A stretch of DNA of 64,000 nucleotides, taken from positions 1-64,000 of the forward strand of contig JAHFUR010000008.1 in assembly GCA_023264995.1 (NCBI GenBank). Reading direction: 5' to 3'. Positions 28,601-36,597 of this stretch are shown in pieces. Source of the stretch: Acidimicrobiia bacterium. GTDB taxonomy: Bacteria; Actinomycetota; Acidimicrobiia; Acidimicrobiales; AC-14. The notes beneath the pieces are model-generated. The model saw nothing but the letters and a program-made list of their open reading frames with translations. It was not told the origin of the DNA and did not search any database. Both the position numbers and the translations under genes were made by a program. The first letter of the stretch is position 1; the number at the start of each line of letters is the position of its first letter.

Positions 28601-28929
28601 CCAAGGGCATGGTGGCCAAACTGGGGTACGCCTGCGACGTGGCCGGCAACGGGATCGAAGCCCTCGATGCCCTGGACCGCCGGCAGTACGACGCCGTGCT
28701 CATGGACTGCCAGATGCCGGACATGGACGGGTTCGAGGCCACCGTCGAGATCCGCCGGCGGCAGGTCGGCACCCGATCGGTGCCCATCATCGCCATGACG
28801 GCCGGCGCCCTGGCTGAGGACCGGGAGAAGTGCCTGGCCGCGGGCATGGACGACTACCTGTCCAAGCCGGTCACGCGCCGCGAGCTCGACGCCGTCCTCA
28901 GCCGGTGGCTGCCCGCCGACCGCGACTGA
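25627..28929 (+). CDS. Hybrid histidine kinase with GAF/PAS sensors and two receivers
   Basis: A 1100-residue kinase with no membrane segment. In order: a GAF-like N-terminal domain (1-130), PAS (about 145-265, FRRIVETANEGIWLLDVDGRTT), a second PAS of the PAS_3 type (about 285-400, FEWDLATDSLAWSDELCRMLG), GAF (about 415-560), HisKA with His596 ([17 protein letters not shown]), HATPase_c ([30 protein letters not shown]), receiver 1 with Asp889 (LVDMAMPGMNG), and receiver 2 with Asp1027 (LMDCQMPDMDGFE) ending DDYLSKPVT. It sits 1 nt after the FIST gene, so the FIST protein is the likely upstream regulator. There is no Hpt or DNA-binding output. Confidence 0.94.
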   Translation: MPVPQSRSVQQLAEVLATLVSASTESAATQGAVERIAECFESEAGAVVKGETVVASVGFRQDREPPAWIAQVAAGTSSEVEVEVAGAGPCRAVVVPVPSDPARRLLLARSGDDGFSLEEVSLLRSMGRILANALDMLHLRDMVARSEARFRRIVETANEGIWLLDVDGRTTFANDKIGEILGYDPEEMASLSMFDALDEQGRGPAARNLERRRQGLSDQLECAFLRKDRTHVWALLNASPLVDGDGQYVGSLCMISDISQRKRMEDVLSQREQQLAEAQRVAGLGSFEWDLATDSLAWSDELCRMLGFEPGGFAPDFAGFLTHVFAADRGTVEQRMRAAIDGSDLYELEYRIVRSSGEVVWIHARSEVVCDETGQPYLMRGTLIDINASKLTEEALRETTARFRLLQVMATAANEASGLEEVLQVAVDEICAHTGWVAGHAYLPAGAVADSVVPLSIWHMSEPESFAPLRDAMAPARLAPALGLPGRVLATRAAAWTRGLQASSASTLERAAADLHLDGSFAFPVCVGTEVTCILEFFSTEPVKPDTVLLETIGQVATQLSRVAERQRASHELATARDAAMETSRLKSDFLATMSHEIRTPMNGVIGLTGLLLDSGLNDTQRQYANGVRASGEALLGIINDILDFSKIEAGKLELEAVEFNLAQALEEVVALVAEPARAKGLELVVYCLPGVPKVVVGDVGRIRQIVLNLVSNAVKFTHSGEVVVRASVSSPPGADPVGLHLEVADTGIGIAAASVERLFEPFSQADASTTRRYGGTGLGLAICRRLTGAMGGTIGVESQLGAGSTFFLDLPVGRASREPAAAEHAAEQPLRGLRVLVVDDNHTNRLVLASQLLAWDIAADLAADGETAIDHLRHAATEAHPYDLALVDMAMPGMNGLELAVAIRAEPALRSLRLLLLTSVDVDAAAVAAAGFSARVSKPTRLSQLYDTIVRTLAPPGPAAAPPAPWAPAETPAVKGRLLIVEDNAINQAVAKGMVAKLGYACDVAGNGIEALDALDRRQYDAVLMDCQMPDMDGFEATVEIRRRQVGTRSVPIIAMTAGALAEDREKCLAAGMDDYLSKPVTRRELDAVLSRWLPADRD

Positions 28930-28941
28930 CCGAACGAACTG

Positions 28942-31296
28942 TCAGGCCCGGTGGGAGCGCCGGGCCGGGGCCCGCCCCGGCGGTTGCGTCGGCGGCGGCC
29001 GGCTGGCCAGGGCTGGTACCGGGCGGCTGACCGGGACCGACGTCACGAGGACAGGGTCGCCGTGGTGGCGCACCTCGATCGGGTCACCCGTCACGATGCG
29101 GTAGGTGACATCGGCCGCGGTGACCTCAACCCGCACGGCGCGGCCCCGGTAGGAGACATGGAACAGCAGGCGGCTGAGCGCCGGGGGCAGGCGCGGCGCG
29201 AAACGGAGGCTCCCCCCTGACGCCCGGAACCCCCCGAAGCCGGCTACCAGGGCCGACCACCCGCCGGCCAGGGCCGCCAGGTGGAGGCCGATGCCGGCGT
29301 TGCCCTGGAGGTCGTGCAGATCGACGAGGGCCGACTCGGCCAGGTAGTCGTAGGCCAGGTCGAGATGGCCGATCTCGGCGGCCAGGATGGCCTGGGTGGC
29401 GGCTGAAAGCGACGAATCGCGCACGGTGAGGGCCTCGTAGTAGTCGAAGTTCCGGGCCTTCTGCTCGTCGGTGAACGCCTCGGGCCGCACCTGCATGGCC
29501 AGCACCAGGTCGGCCTGCTTCACGACCTGCTTCCGGTAGATGTCGAAGTAGGGGTAGTGCAGGAAGAGCGGGTAGTTGTCCGGGCCGGCGGCGTCGAAGT
29601 TCCAGACCTCATAGCCGGTGAACCCCTCGGACTGGGGGTGGACGCCGAGCTCCGCGTCGTAAGGGACGAACATCGCGCCCGCGGCCCGCCGCCACGCAGC
29701 CACCTCACCGGCCGCCACCCCCAGGGCGCGGGCCCGGTCGGGGTGGCGCTCGGCGACATCGGCGGCCGCCAGCAGGTTCTGCTGGGCCATGAGGTTCGTG
29801 TACACGTTGTCGTCGGCGAGGGCGCTGTACTCGTCCGGCCCGGTCACACCGGGGATCCGGAAGGCGCCACTGCGGTCGTGGTGGCCGAGGGAGGACCACA
29901 GTCGGGCCGTCTCGACCAGCACGTCGTGGCCAACGTCCTGCTCGAACGCAACGTCGCCGGTGGCATCCACGTAGCGGACGACGGCGTCGGCGACGTCGGC
30001 GTTGACGTGAAAGGCAGCGGTGCCCGCCGGCCAGTACCCCGAGCACTCCTCCCCCGCGATCGACCGCCAGGGGAAGGCCGCCCCGGCGAAGCCCAGGGTC
30101 GCCGCCCGCCGGCGGGCGACCGGCAGGGTGCTGTGCCGCCAGCGCAAGGCATCGGCGGCGGCATCGGGGAAGGTGTAGGTGAGGACGGGCAGGACGAACG
30201 TCTCGGTGTCCCAGAAGGCGTGGCCGTCGTAACCGGAGCCGGTCAGCCCCTTGGCCGGGATGGCCCGGCCCTCGGCCCGGGCCCCGGCCTGGAGGACGTG
30301 GAAGAGGGCGAAGCGGACGGCCTGCTCGATCTCGGGGTCGCCGTCCACCTCGACCGCAGACCGGTCCCAGAAGGCATCGAGGTACCGCCGCTGCTCGTCG
30401 AGGAGCCCTTGCCAGCCGGTCTGGTGCGCGGCGCTCACCGCGGCCACGACCTGGTCCACCAGTGCCTGCCGCGATCGTAGGCTCGACCAGCCGTAGCCGA
30501 GGATCTTCACGACCCGGAGGGTCTGGCCGGGCTCGAGCAGGGTGGTGAAGGTCACCCGGCCGACATCCGCGCTCGAGTCAGCGGTGACGTCGGTGGGCAC
30601 AGGGCCGTCGACGGTGTGCGACATGGCCACCGCCATACGCAGACCGCTGGCGGCCGTGCGATGGGCCAGCCGCACCGCGACCAGGCCGTGGGTACCGTGG
30701 TCCTCCGAGACGAGCGGCGCCGAAAGGACGGCGGCCACCCGGGGGTCACTCGCCGCGCCGGGCATGGGTTCATTGGCCACCAGCTCGGACTGGATGACCA
30801 CCCGGGCCCGGTCGCCGACCGCCTCGACCTCGTAGCAGATGGCGGCGACGGCACGCTGAGTGAAAGAGACCAACCGGACCGAACGGACCCGTGCCTCCTG
30901 GCCCGCCGGCGACGTCCACCGCACGTCACGGGTCAGCGTGCCGGCCCGCAGGTCGAGCACCCGCTCGTGGGATCCCAGCCTGCCGTAGCGCACGTCGAAC
31001 GGCTCGTCGTCGACCAGGAGGCGCAGCAGCTTGCCGTTGGTGACGTTGATCATGGTCTGGCCGGACTCCGGGTAGCCGTAGCCCGCTTCGGCGTAGGGCA
31101 GGGGACGGATCTCGTAGAAACCGTTGAGGTACGTGCCGGGGAGCCCGGCCGGCTCCCCTTCGTCCAGGTTCCCTCGCAACCCGAGGTGGCCGTTGGCCAG
31201 GGCAAAGACCGACTCGGTCTGGGCCAGCGCGTCGAGGTCGAGCGTCGACTCGCGGACCGACCACGTCTCGGTCGGCTGGCGGGGGCGCACGATCAC
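28942..31296 (-). CDS. Glycoside hydrolase family 65 phosphorylase/hydrolase
   Basis: A 784-residue GH65 protein of the usual length for trehalose, maltose or kojibiose phosphorylases. Seen are the N-terminal beta-sandwich (SVFALANGHLGLRGNLDEGEP, GTYLNGFYE), the (alpha/alpha)6 barrel with YDGHAFWDTETFVLPVLTY, the general-acid region GVTGPDEYSALADDNVYTN with its Glu, and the phosphate-loop-like ESALVDLHDLQGNAGIGLHLAALAGGW. It splits an alpha-glucoside, probably with phosphate; linkage cannot be assigned. The usual partner beta-phosphoglucomutase is not adjacent. The start is a GTG at 31296. It converges with the FIST-linked kinase gene (12 bp between stops). Confidence 0.9.
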   Translation of the reverse strand: MIVRPRQPTETWSVRESTLDLDALAQTESVFALANGHLGLRGNLDEGEPAGLPGTYLNGFYEIRPLPYAEAGYGYPESGQTMINVTNGKLLRLLVDDEPFDVRYGRLGSHERVLDLRAGTLTRDVRWTSPAGQEARVRSVRLVSFTQRAVAAICYEVEAVGDRARVVIQSELVANEPMPGAASDPRVAAVLSAPLVSEDHGTHGLVAVRLAHRTAASGLRMAVAMSHTVDGPVPTDVTADSSADVGRVTFTTLLEPGQTLRVVKILGYGWSSLRSRQALVDQVVAAVSAAHQTGWQGLLDEQRRYLDAFWDRSAVEVDGDPEIEQAVRFALFHVLQAGARAEGRAIPAKGLTGSGYDGHAFWDTETFVLPVLTYTFPDAAADALRWRHSTLPVARRRAATLGFAGAAFPWRSIAGEECSGYWPAGTAAFHVNADVADAVVRYVDATGDVAFEQDVGHDVLVETARLWSSLGHHDRSGAFRIPGVTGPDEYSALADDNVYTNLMAQQNLLAAADVAERHPDRARALGVAAGEVAAWRRAAGAMFVPYDAELGVHPQSEGFTGYEVWNFDAAGPDNYPLFLHYPYFDIYRKQVVKQADLVLAMQVRPEAFTDEQKARNFDYYEALTVRDSSLSAATQAILAAEIGHLDLAYDYLAESALVDLHDLQGNAGIGLHLAALAGGWSALVAGFGGFRASGGSLRFAPRLPPALSRLLFHVSYRGRAVRVEVTAADVTYRIVTGDPIEVRHHGDPVLVTSVPVSRPVPALASRPPPTQPPGRAPARRSHRA

Positions 31297-31366
31297 AGGC
31301 CCGCCCGGTCTACTTCAGGTAGCGGCTCGTCGCCACGGCAGGTCGTGGAGAGGCCGGCGGCGGGCC

Positions 31367-31384
31367 GTTCACAGAGTGTTCACA
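31367..31384. promoter_or_regulatory. Direct repeat GTTCACA upstream of glnII
   Basis: GTTCACA at 31367-31373 is repeated at 31378-31384, 11 bp apart or one helical turn. It lies about 100 bp before the glutamine synthetase start and about 40 bp upstream of a -10-like TATTAG (31421-31426). This is a candidate activator or repressor site; it does not match the GlnR box closely. Confidence 0.4.
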
Positions 31385-31486
31385 CTTCAGAATTGGTTCG
31401 GCAACGCCCGTAGGGCTCACTATTAGGGTCCGAGATGTCGGGCCGGCTGCTCGCAGGCCCCCGACCCGCTACCCCCGAGGAGTTAC

Positions 31487-32500
31487 GTGGCCTACAAAGC
31501 TGAGTACATCTGGATCGACGGCACCGAGCCGACCGCCAAGCTGCGGTCGAAGACGAAGATCCTGGCCGACGGCGCCGAGCTCCCGATCTGGGGCTTCGAC
31601 GGCTCGTCGACCAACCAGGCACCCGGCAACGCCTCCGACTGTGTGCTTCAGCCGGTGTTCTCCTGCCCCGACCCCGTGCGGGGCGGGAACGACGTGCTGG
31701 TGCTGTGCGAGGTCCTGCTCACCGACATGACCCCCCACCCCACCAACACCCGGGCCGCCCTGCGGGCGACCGCCGAGAGGTACGCGGCCCAGGAGCCGTG
31801 GTTCGGTATCGAGCAGGAGTACACCTTCTTCGAAGGCAGCCGGCCGCTGGGCTTCCCGCCGAAGGGCTTCCCGGCGCCCCAGGGCGGCTACTACTGCGGT
31901 GTCGGTTCGGACGAGATCTTCGGCCGGCCCGTGGTCGAGAAGCACATGCAGGCCTGCCTCGACGCCGGTCTCCTGATCTCCGGCATCAACGCCGAGGTCA
32001 TGCCCGGCCAGTGGGAGTTCCAGATCGGCCCAGGTGGCCCGCTGGAGGTCTCCGACCACCTGTGGATGGCCCGTTGGCTGCTCTACCGCACCGCTGAGGA
32101 CTTCGGGGTGTCGGCCACCCTCGACCCCAAGCCCGTCCACGGCGACTGGAACGGGGCCGGCGCCCACACCAACTTCTCCACCAAGGCCATGCGCTCCAGC
32201 TACGACCCGGTCATCGCCGCATGCGAGGCGCTGGGCGAGAAGTACATGGAACACGTCCACAAGTACGGCTTCGGCATCGAGGCCCGCCTCACCGGCTTGC
32301 ACGAGACGGCCCCGTGGAACGAGTTCAGCTACGGCGTCTCCAACCGGGGCGCGTCGGTGCGTATCCCCTGGCAGGTCGAGGTGGACAAGAGCGGGTACAT
32401 CGAGGACCGCCGGCCCAACGCCAACTGTGACCCGTACCTGGTCACCGGGGCCATCACCGAGACCTGCTGTTCGGCCCTGGAGGGCAAGTACATGGCGTGA
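31487..32500 (+). CDS. glnII: Type II (eukaryotic-type) glutamine synthetase
   Basis: Glutamine synthetase makes glutamine from glutamate, ammonia and ATP. At 337 residues it belongs to the short GSII class known in Streptomyces, Frankia and rhizobia, not the 470-residue GSI. Seen are IWGFDGSSTNQAPG, EQEYTFFE with metal-binding Glu residues, GQWEFQIGP, DWNGAGAHTNFSTK, HKYGFGIEARLTGLHETA and DRRPNANCDPY. It lacks the adenylylation loop of GSI. The GTG at 31487 is preceded by CGAGGAG. A strong hairpin ends the unit at 32528. A direct repeat at 31367 may be its control site. No GSI gene is in the window. Confidence 0.95.
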   Translation: MAYKAEYIWIDGTEPTAKLRSKTKILADGAELPIWGFDGSSTNQAPGNASDCVLQPVFSCPDPVRGGNDVLVLCEVLLTDMTPHPTNTRAALRATAERYAAQEPWFGIEQEYTFFEGSRPLGFPPKGFPAPQGGYYCGVGSDEIFGRPVVEKHMQACLDAGLLISGINAEVMPGQWEFQIGPGGPLEVSDHLWMARWLLYRTAEDFGVSATLDPKPVHGDWNGAGAHTNFSTKAMRSSYDPVIAACEALGEKYMEHVHKYGFGIEARLTGLHETAPWNEFSYGVSNRGASVRIPWQVEVDKSGYIEDRRPNANCDPYLVTGAITETCCSALEGKYMA

Positions 32501-32527
32501 GCCGGCGCAGTCGGCCGGGCCCCACAC

Positions 32528-32576
32528 GGACCGGTGACGAGAACGGGGCGGCGGGCCGCGTTCTTGTCACCGGTCC
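32528..32576 (+). terminator. Hairpin terminator after glnII
   Basis: GGACCGGTGACGAGAACG (32528-32545) pairs with CGTTCTTGTCACCGGTCC (32559-32576). This is an 18-bp stem with one G-U pair and a 13-nt loop, 27 bp after the glnII stop. There is no long U-tract, which is common in high-GC actinobacteria. Confidence 0.8.
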
Positions 32577-32617
32577 GTCATGTGGCGGCACCGGCCCAAG
32601 GGCGCGACGATCGTGAG

Positions 32618-33622
32618 GTGGGCGACGCGGCGATCCTGGTCGAGGACCTCGGCAAGACGTTCGGCGAGATCGTCGCCCTCGACGGGGTGGACCTGGCGGT
32701 GCCCGAGGGCACCGTGCTCGGCCTGCTCGGGCCCAACGGCGCCGGCAAGACCACCGCGGTGCGCATCCTTACCACCATCCTGCGCCCCGACCGCGGCCGG
32801 GCCGCCGTGCTCGGCCACGATGTCGCCACCGACCCCGACGGCGTCCGCAACGTCATCGGACTGGCCGGCCAGTTCGCCGCGGTCGACGGCAACCTCACTG
32901 GCCGCGAGAACCTGCGATTGGTGGGGCGCCTCACCCACCAGCGCAAGGCGGTCGTCGGCCCCCGGGCCGACGAGCTCCTCGAGCGCTTCGGCCTGTCCGA
33001 CGCCGCCGACCGGACCGTGCGCACCTACTCGGGCGGCATGCGCCGGCGCCTCGACCTGGCCGCCGCCCTGGTCCACAAGCCGCCGGTGCTCTTCCTCGAC
33101 GAGCCGACAACCGGGCTCGACCCCCGGGGCCGCAACGACCTGTGGGCGGTCATCGGCGAGCTGGTGGCCGACGGCATGACCCTGCTGCTCACCACTCAGT
33201 ACCTGGAAGAGGCCGAGCGCCTGGCCGACCGCATCATGGTGATCGATGGCGGCACGGTGATCGCCGAAGGCACCGCCGAAGAGCTGAAGCACCGGTTGGG
33301 CAACACCATCATCGAGGTCCGCCTGGCCGACGCCGGCGCCAGCCAGGCGGCCCGGGCCCGGCTGGAGGCTGTGGGTGCGGCCGAGGTGCTCGACGACGGC
33401 CGCACCGTGGCCCTCACCGTCGGCGACGCCGGCCGGGCCGTGCTGGAGGTCGTGCGCACGCTCGACTCGGCCGGGCTCACCCCCGAGTGGCTGACCGTCC
33501 GCGAGCCCACCCTCGACGACGTCTTCCTCCAGCTCACCGGGCACAAGGCGGCGCCCGGCGCCGGCGAGGGCGAGGCCCCGCCGACCGGGCGCGGCCGGCG
33601 CGGGCGGCGGGGGGCGCCATGA
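32618..33622 (+). CDS. DrrA-type ABC transporter ATP-binding protein
   Basis: A 334-residue ATPase of the daunorubicin-resistance (DrrA) subfamily. It has Walker A LLGPNGAGKTTAVR, the Q-loop region GLAGQFAAVDGNLTGRENL, signature YSGGMRRRLDLAAALV, Walker B LFLDEPTTGLDPRGRNDLW, and the switch Q/H region LLLTTQYLEEAERLADRI. The C-terminal extension of about 100 residues with PTLDDVFLQLTGH is diagnostic of this subfamily. The GTG at 32618 is chosen because the longer frame starts inside the glnII terminator stem. It overlaps the permease by 4 nt (ATGA). The exported compound is unknown. Confidence 0.92.
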   Translation: MGDAAILVEDLGKTFGEIVALDGVDLAVPEGTVLGLLGPNGAGKTTAVRILTTILRPDRGRAAVLGHDVATDPDGVRNVIGLAGQFAAVDGNLTGRENLRLVGRLTHQRKAVVGPRADELLERFGLSDAADRTVRTYSGGMRRRLDLAAALVHKPPVLFLDEPTTGLDPRGRNDLWAVIGELVADGMTLLLTTQYLEEAERLADRIMVIDGGTVIAEGTAEELKHRLGNTIIEVRLADAGASQAARARLEAVGAAEVLDDGRTVALTVGDAGRAVLEVVRTLDSAGLTPEWLTVREPTLDDVFLQLTGHKAAPGAGEGEAPPTGRGRRGRRGAP

Positions 33623-34431
33623 CAAGCACTGCCCCCGCCGAGGTGACGAGCACCCTCGAACACCGGTCGAAGCTGGGGTGGGCCGTGCAGGACGCCCTGA
33701 CCGTCGCCCAGCGCAACCTCGTCGCCCTGTTCCGGGTGCCCACCACCCTGGTGTTCTCCACCGTCCAGCCGGTGATCTTCGTCCTGATGTTCCGCTACGT
33801 GTTCGGCGGGTCGATCACCGTCCCGGGCTTCCGGTACGTCGACTACCTGATGGCCGGCATCTTCGTGCAGACCGTGACCTTTGGCAGCATCAACACCGGC
33901 ATCGGCCTGGCCGAGGACCTGTCGAAGGGCCTGATCGAGCGGTTCCGCTCCCTGGCCATGGCCCGGTCGGCCGTGCTGGCCGGCCGCACCCTGGCCGACG
34001 CCGTCCGCAACGTCATCGTGATCGTGCTCATGGTCAGCGTGGGCTTCCTCGTCGGCTTCCGGGTGCACACCAACGTCGCCTCGTTCCTGGGTGCTGTCCT
34101 GCTCATGGTCCTCTTCGGGTTCGCCATGTCCTGGGTCATGGCCTTGATCGGCCTGTCCACCGGCAACGCCGAGGCGGCCCAGGCCGCCGCGTTCCCGATG
34201 ATGGCCGTGCTCGTCTTCGCGTCCAACGCGTTCGTGTCCACCCGGCGCATGCCTGGGCCGCTGCGGGCCTACGCCGAGCACCAGCCCGTGACCGCTGCGG
34301 TGGACGGGGTGCGGGCGCTCCTCAACGGCGGGCCGCTGGCCGGCAAAGTGCTCGGGTCGGCGGCCTGGTCGCTGGCCATCGTCGCTGTCTTCGCCCCCCT
34401 GGCCGTGCGCCGGTACCGCCGCGCCGCGTAA
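33619..34431 (+). CDS. DrrB-type ABC-2 permease
   Basis: A 270-residue permease with six helices. It has QRNLVALFRVPTTLVFSTVQPVIFVLMFRYVFGG at the first helix and the GIGLAEDLSKGLIERFRSLAMARSAVLAGR coupling region, both highly typical of DrrB-like permeases, and the late motif TRRMPGPLRAYAEHQPVT. It forms an exporter with the overlapping ATPase gene. Lipids or antibiotics are usual substrates of the family. A two-component system begins 54 bp downstream. Confidence 0.93.
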   Translation: MTSTAPAEVTSTLEHRSKLGWAVQDALTVAQRNLVALFRVPTTLVFSTVQPVIFVLMFRYVFGGSITVPGFRYVDYLMAGIFVQTVTFGSINTGIGLAEDLSKGLIERFRSLAMARSAVLAGRTLADAVRNVIVIVLMVSVGFLVGFRVHTNVASFLGAVLLMVLFGFAMSWVMALIGLSTGNAEAAQAAAFPMMAVLVFASNAFVSTRRMPGPLRAYAEHQPVTAAVDGVRALLNGGPLAGKVLGSAAWSLAIVAVFAPLAVRRYRRAA

Positions 34432-34485
34432 GCACAGCCATCTCACAGGCGGTTCTCAGGCAGCAGGGCGATACTGAGTGTTGCC

Positions 34486-35187
34486 ATGTCCGAGAAGGCG
34501 CGCATCCTCGTCGTCGACGACGAGCCCAACATCACCGAGCTGGTCAGCATGGCGCTGCGCTACGAGGGCTTCGAGGTGGAGGTGGCCTCCGATGGGAGAT
34601 CGGCGCTGGCCCGGGCGGCCAGCTTCCGGCCCCACCTCATGGTGCTCGACGTGATGCTCCCCGACGTCGACGGCTTCGGCGTGCTCAAGCGCATCCGGGC
34701 CGACGGCCAGCCCCTTTCGGTGGTCTTCCTGACCGCTCGCGACGCCACCGAGGACAAGATCAACGGCCTGACCCTCGGCGGCGACGACTACGTGACCAAG
34801 CCGTTCAGCGTCGAGGAGCTGGTGGCCCGGGTGCGGGCGGTGCTGCGGCGGACCAACGGCGGCGGCCCCGGCGCCGGCTCCAGCCGCCTGACCTTCGCCG
34901 ACCTGGAGCTCGACGAGGACACCCGTGAGGTCTGGCGCGGCGCGGAGGCCATCGAGCTGACCGCCACCGAGTTCAAACTGCTCAGGTACCTGATGCTGAA
35001 CGCCCGTCGGGTGCTGTCGAAGGCCCAGATCCTCGACCATGTGTGGCAGTACGACTTCGGCGGCGACGCCAACGTGGTCGAGACCTACATCAGCTACCTG
35101 CGCAAGAAGGTCGACAAGGTCGAGCCCCGGCTGATCCACACCGTGCGGGGGGTGGGCTACACGCTGCGCGTCCCCACCCCGCACTGA
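34486..35187 (+). CDS. OmpR/PhoB-family response regulator (MprA-like)
   Basis: A 233-residue regulator. The receiver has the acidic pair in LVVDDEPN, phosphoacceptor Asp55 (MVLDVMLPDVDGFG), and Lys105 in YVTKPFS. The C-terminal winged helix (about 135-230) has ELTATEFKLLRYLMLNARRVLSK and NVVETYISYLRKKVDK with the GVGYTLR ending. The resemblance is to actinobacterial MprA/TcrA regulators. It is separated from the kinase start by 6 nt. Targets are not known; the adjacent exporter and the BNR surface genes are candidates by position only. Confidence 0.94.
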   Translation: MSEKARILVVDDEPNITELVSMALRYEGFEVEVASDGRSALARAASFRPHLMVLDVMLPDVDGFGVLKRIRADGQPLSVVFLTARDATEDKINGLTLGGDDYVTKPFSVEELVARVRAVLRRTNGGGPGAGSSRLTFADLELDEDTREVWRGAEAIELTATEFKLLRYLMLNARRVLSKAQILDHVWQYDFGGDANVVETYISYLRKKVDKVEPRLIHTVRGVGYTLRVPTPH

Positions 35188-35193
35188 GCCTCC

Positions 35194-36582
35194 GTGTCGC
35201 TGCGCACCCGGCTCCTGCTCGGCCTCCTCGGCCTGGTCTCGGTCGGGCTGGTGGCCTCCGACGTCCTCACCTACCGCTTCTTGCAGTCCTCTCTGATGGA
35301 CCGGCTCGACAACCAGGTCAAGGCGGCCGCCGACCCCGTACTGGGCAAACTGCAGACCGGCGAGCGTCGCAGCCTGTCGCGGGCCGTCGTACCGGGCGGC
35401 ACCTACGGCGCCGTCGTCACCGACGACGGCACGGTGGTGGTCAGCCAGCCCTTCGGCTACGAGGGGGACCCCGAGAGCCTGCCCCGGCCCCGCCTCACCG
35501 TCGCCGACCTGTCCCGGCGCGAGCCCTTCACGACCGAGGCGGTAGAGCCCGGCTCCCCTGGCTTCCGGGTGGTCGTCGCCTCCCTGACCACCGGCGACAA
35601 CCTGGTGGTGGCCGTCCCCATGACCGAGGTCCTCCAGACGCTGCGCCGGCTCCTGCTCATCGAGGCGTCGGCCACCGTCGCCGTCCTGGCCGGCGTCGGC
35701 GCCCTGGCCCTGGTGGTCGTGCAGGCCGGGCTCCGGCCGCTGGAGGACATCGGCCGCACCGCCGGCGCCATCGCCGACGGCGACCTGAGCCAGCGGGTCG
35801 AGCGGGCCGAGCCTCGGACCGAGGTCGGCCGCCTCGGGCTGTCGCTCAACGCCATGCTGGCCCAGATCCAGACCGCATTCGAGGCCCGGCAGGCGTCGGA
35901 GGACCGGCTGCGGAGGTTCGTGGCCGACGCGTCCCATGAGCTGCGGACTCCCCTCACCTCCATCCGCGGCTACGCCGAGATGTTCCGCCGCGGCGTCGCC
36001 GACCGCCCTGAGGACCTGGCCACGGCCATGCGCCGGATCGAGGACGAGTCCCTCCGGATGGGTGTGCTCGTCGACGACCTGCTCCTCCTGGCCCGGCTCG
36101 ACCAGGGCCGGCCCCTCGAGCGCCAGCCCGTCGACCTGGCCCTGGTGGCCGCCGACGCCGTCTCCGACGCCCGGGCGGTGGAGCCGGACCGGTCCATCGC
36201 TCTGGACGGCGCCGACAGCGCCATGGTGCTTGGTGACGAGCTTCGCCTCCGCCAGGTGGCGGCCAACCTCCTGGCCAACGCCCGCCAGCACACCCCGGTC
36301 ACCGCACCCGTGCGCGTCGGCGTCCGCCGGGAGAACGGCTCGGTGGTGCTCGAGGTGGCCGACGACGGACCCGGGTTGTTCCCCGAGGAGGCCACCAAGG
36401 TCTTCGAGCGCTTCTACCGGGCCGACCCGGCGCGGAACCGGGCCCTGGGCAGCGGGACCGGGCTCGGCCTGTCGATCGTCGCCGCGGTTGCCGAGGCCCA
36501 CGGCGGCCAGGCCCGGGTGGAGTCGGTGCCCGGCCATGGCGCCCGGTTCTGGGTCGAGCTGCCGGCGGCGGAGGACGCCTAA
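35194..36582 (+). CDS. Sensor histidine kinase, HAMP-HisKA type
   Basis: A 462-residue kinase paired with the OmpR-type regulator. TM1 (LLLGLLGLVSVGLVASDVL) and TM2 near residues 150-180 flank an extracytoplasmic sensor of about 110 residues. HAMP (about 182-235) is followed by HisKA (FVADASHELRTPLTSIRGY with the phosphorylated His) and HATPase_c (LLANARQHTP, DDGPGLFPEE, SGTGLGLSIVAAVAEAHGG). The GTG start follows the regulator closely. Its stop is 15 bp from the convergent BNR gene. Confidence 0.94.
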   Translation: MSLRTRLLLGLLGLVSVGLVASDVLTYRFLQSSLMDRLDNQVKAAADPVLGKLQTGERRSLSRAVVPGGTYGAVVTDDGTVVVSQPFGYEGDPESLPRPRLTVADLSRREPFTTEAVEPGSPGFRVVVASLTTGDNLVVAVPMTEVLQTLRRLLLIEASATVAVLAGVGALALVVVQAGLRPLEDIGRTAGAIADGDLSQRVERAEPRTEVGRLGLSLNAMLAQIQTAFEARQASEDRLRRFVADASHELRTPLTSIRGYAEMFRRGVADRPEDLATAMRRIEDESLRMGVLVDDLLLLARLDQGRPLERQPVDLALVAADAVSDARAVEPDRSIALDGADSAMVLGDELRLRQVAANLLANARQHTPVTAPVRVGVRRENGSVVLEVADDGPGLFPEEATKVFERFYRADPARNRALGSGTGLGLSIVAAVAEAHGGQARVESVPGHGARFWVELPAAEDA

Positions 36583-36597
36583 CCTCCTCTCTGTCGA

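Noticed and set aside
32534-32617. Upstream GTG start for the DrrA-type ATPase
   Set aside because: It falls inside the stem of the glnII terminator and would add 28 residues with no homology.
34456-36537. A 693-codon minus-strand open frame opposite the OmpR-type two-component system
   Set aside because: Antisense to two clear genes; no domain, start site or composition of a real protein.
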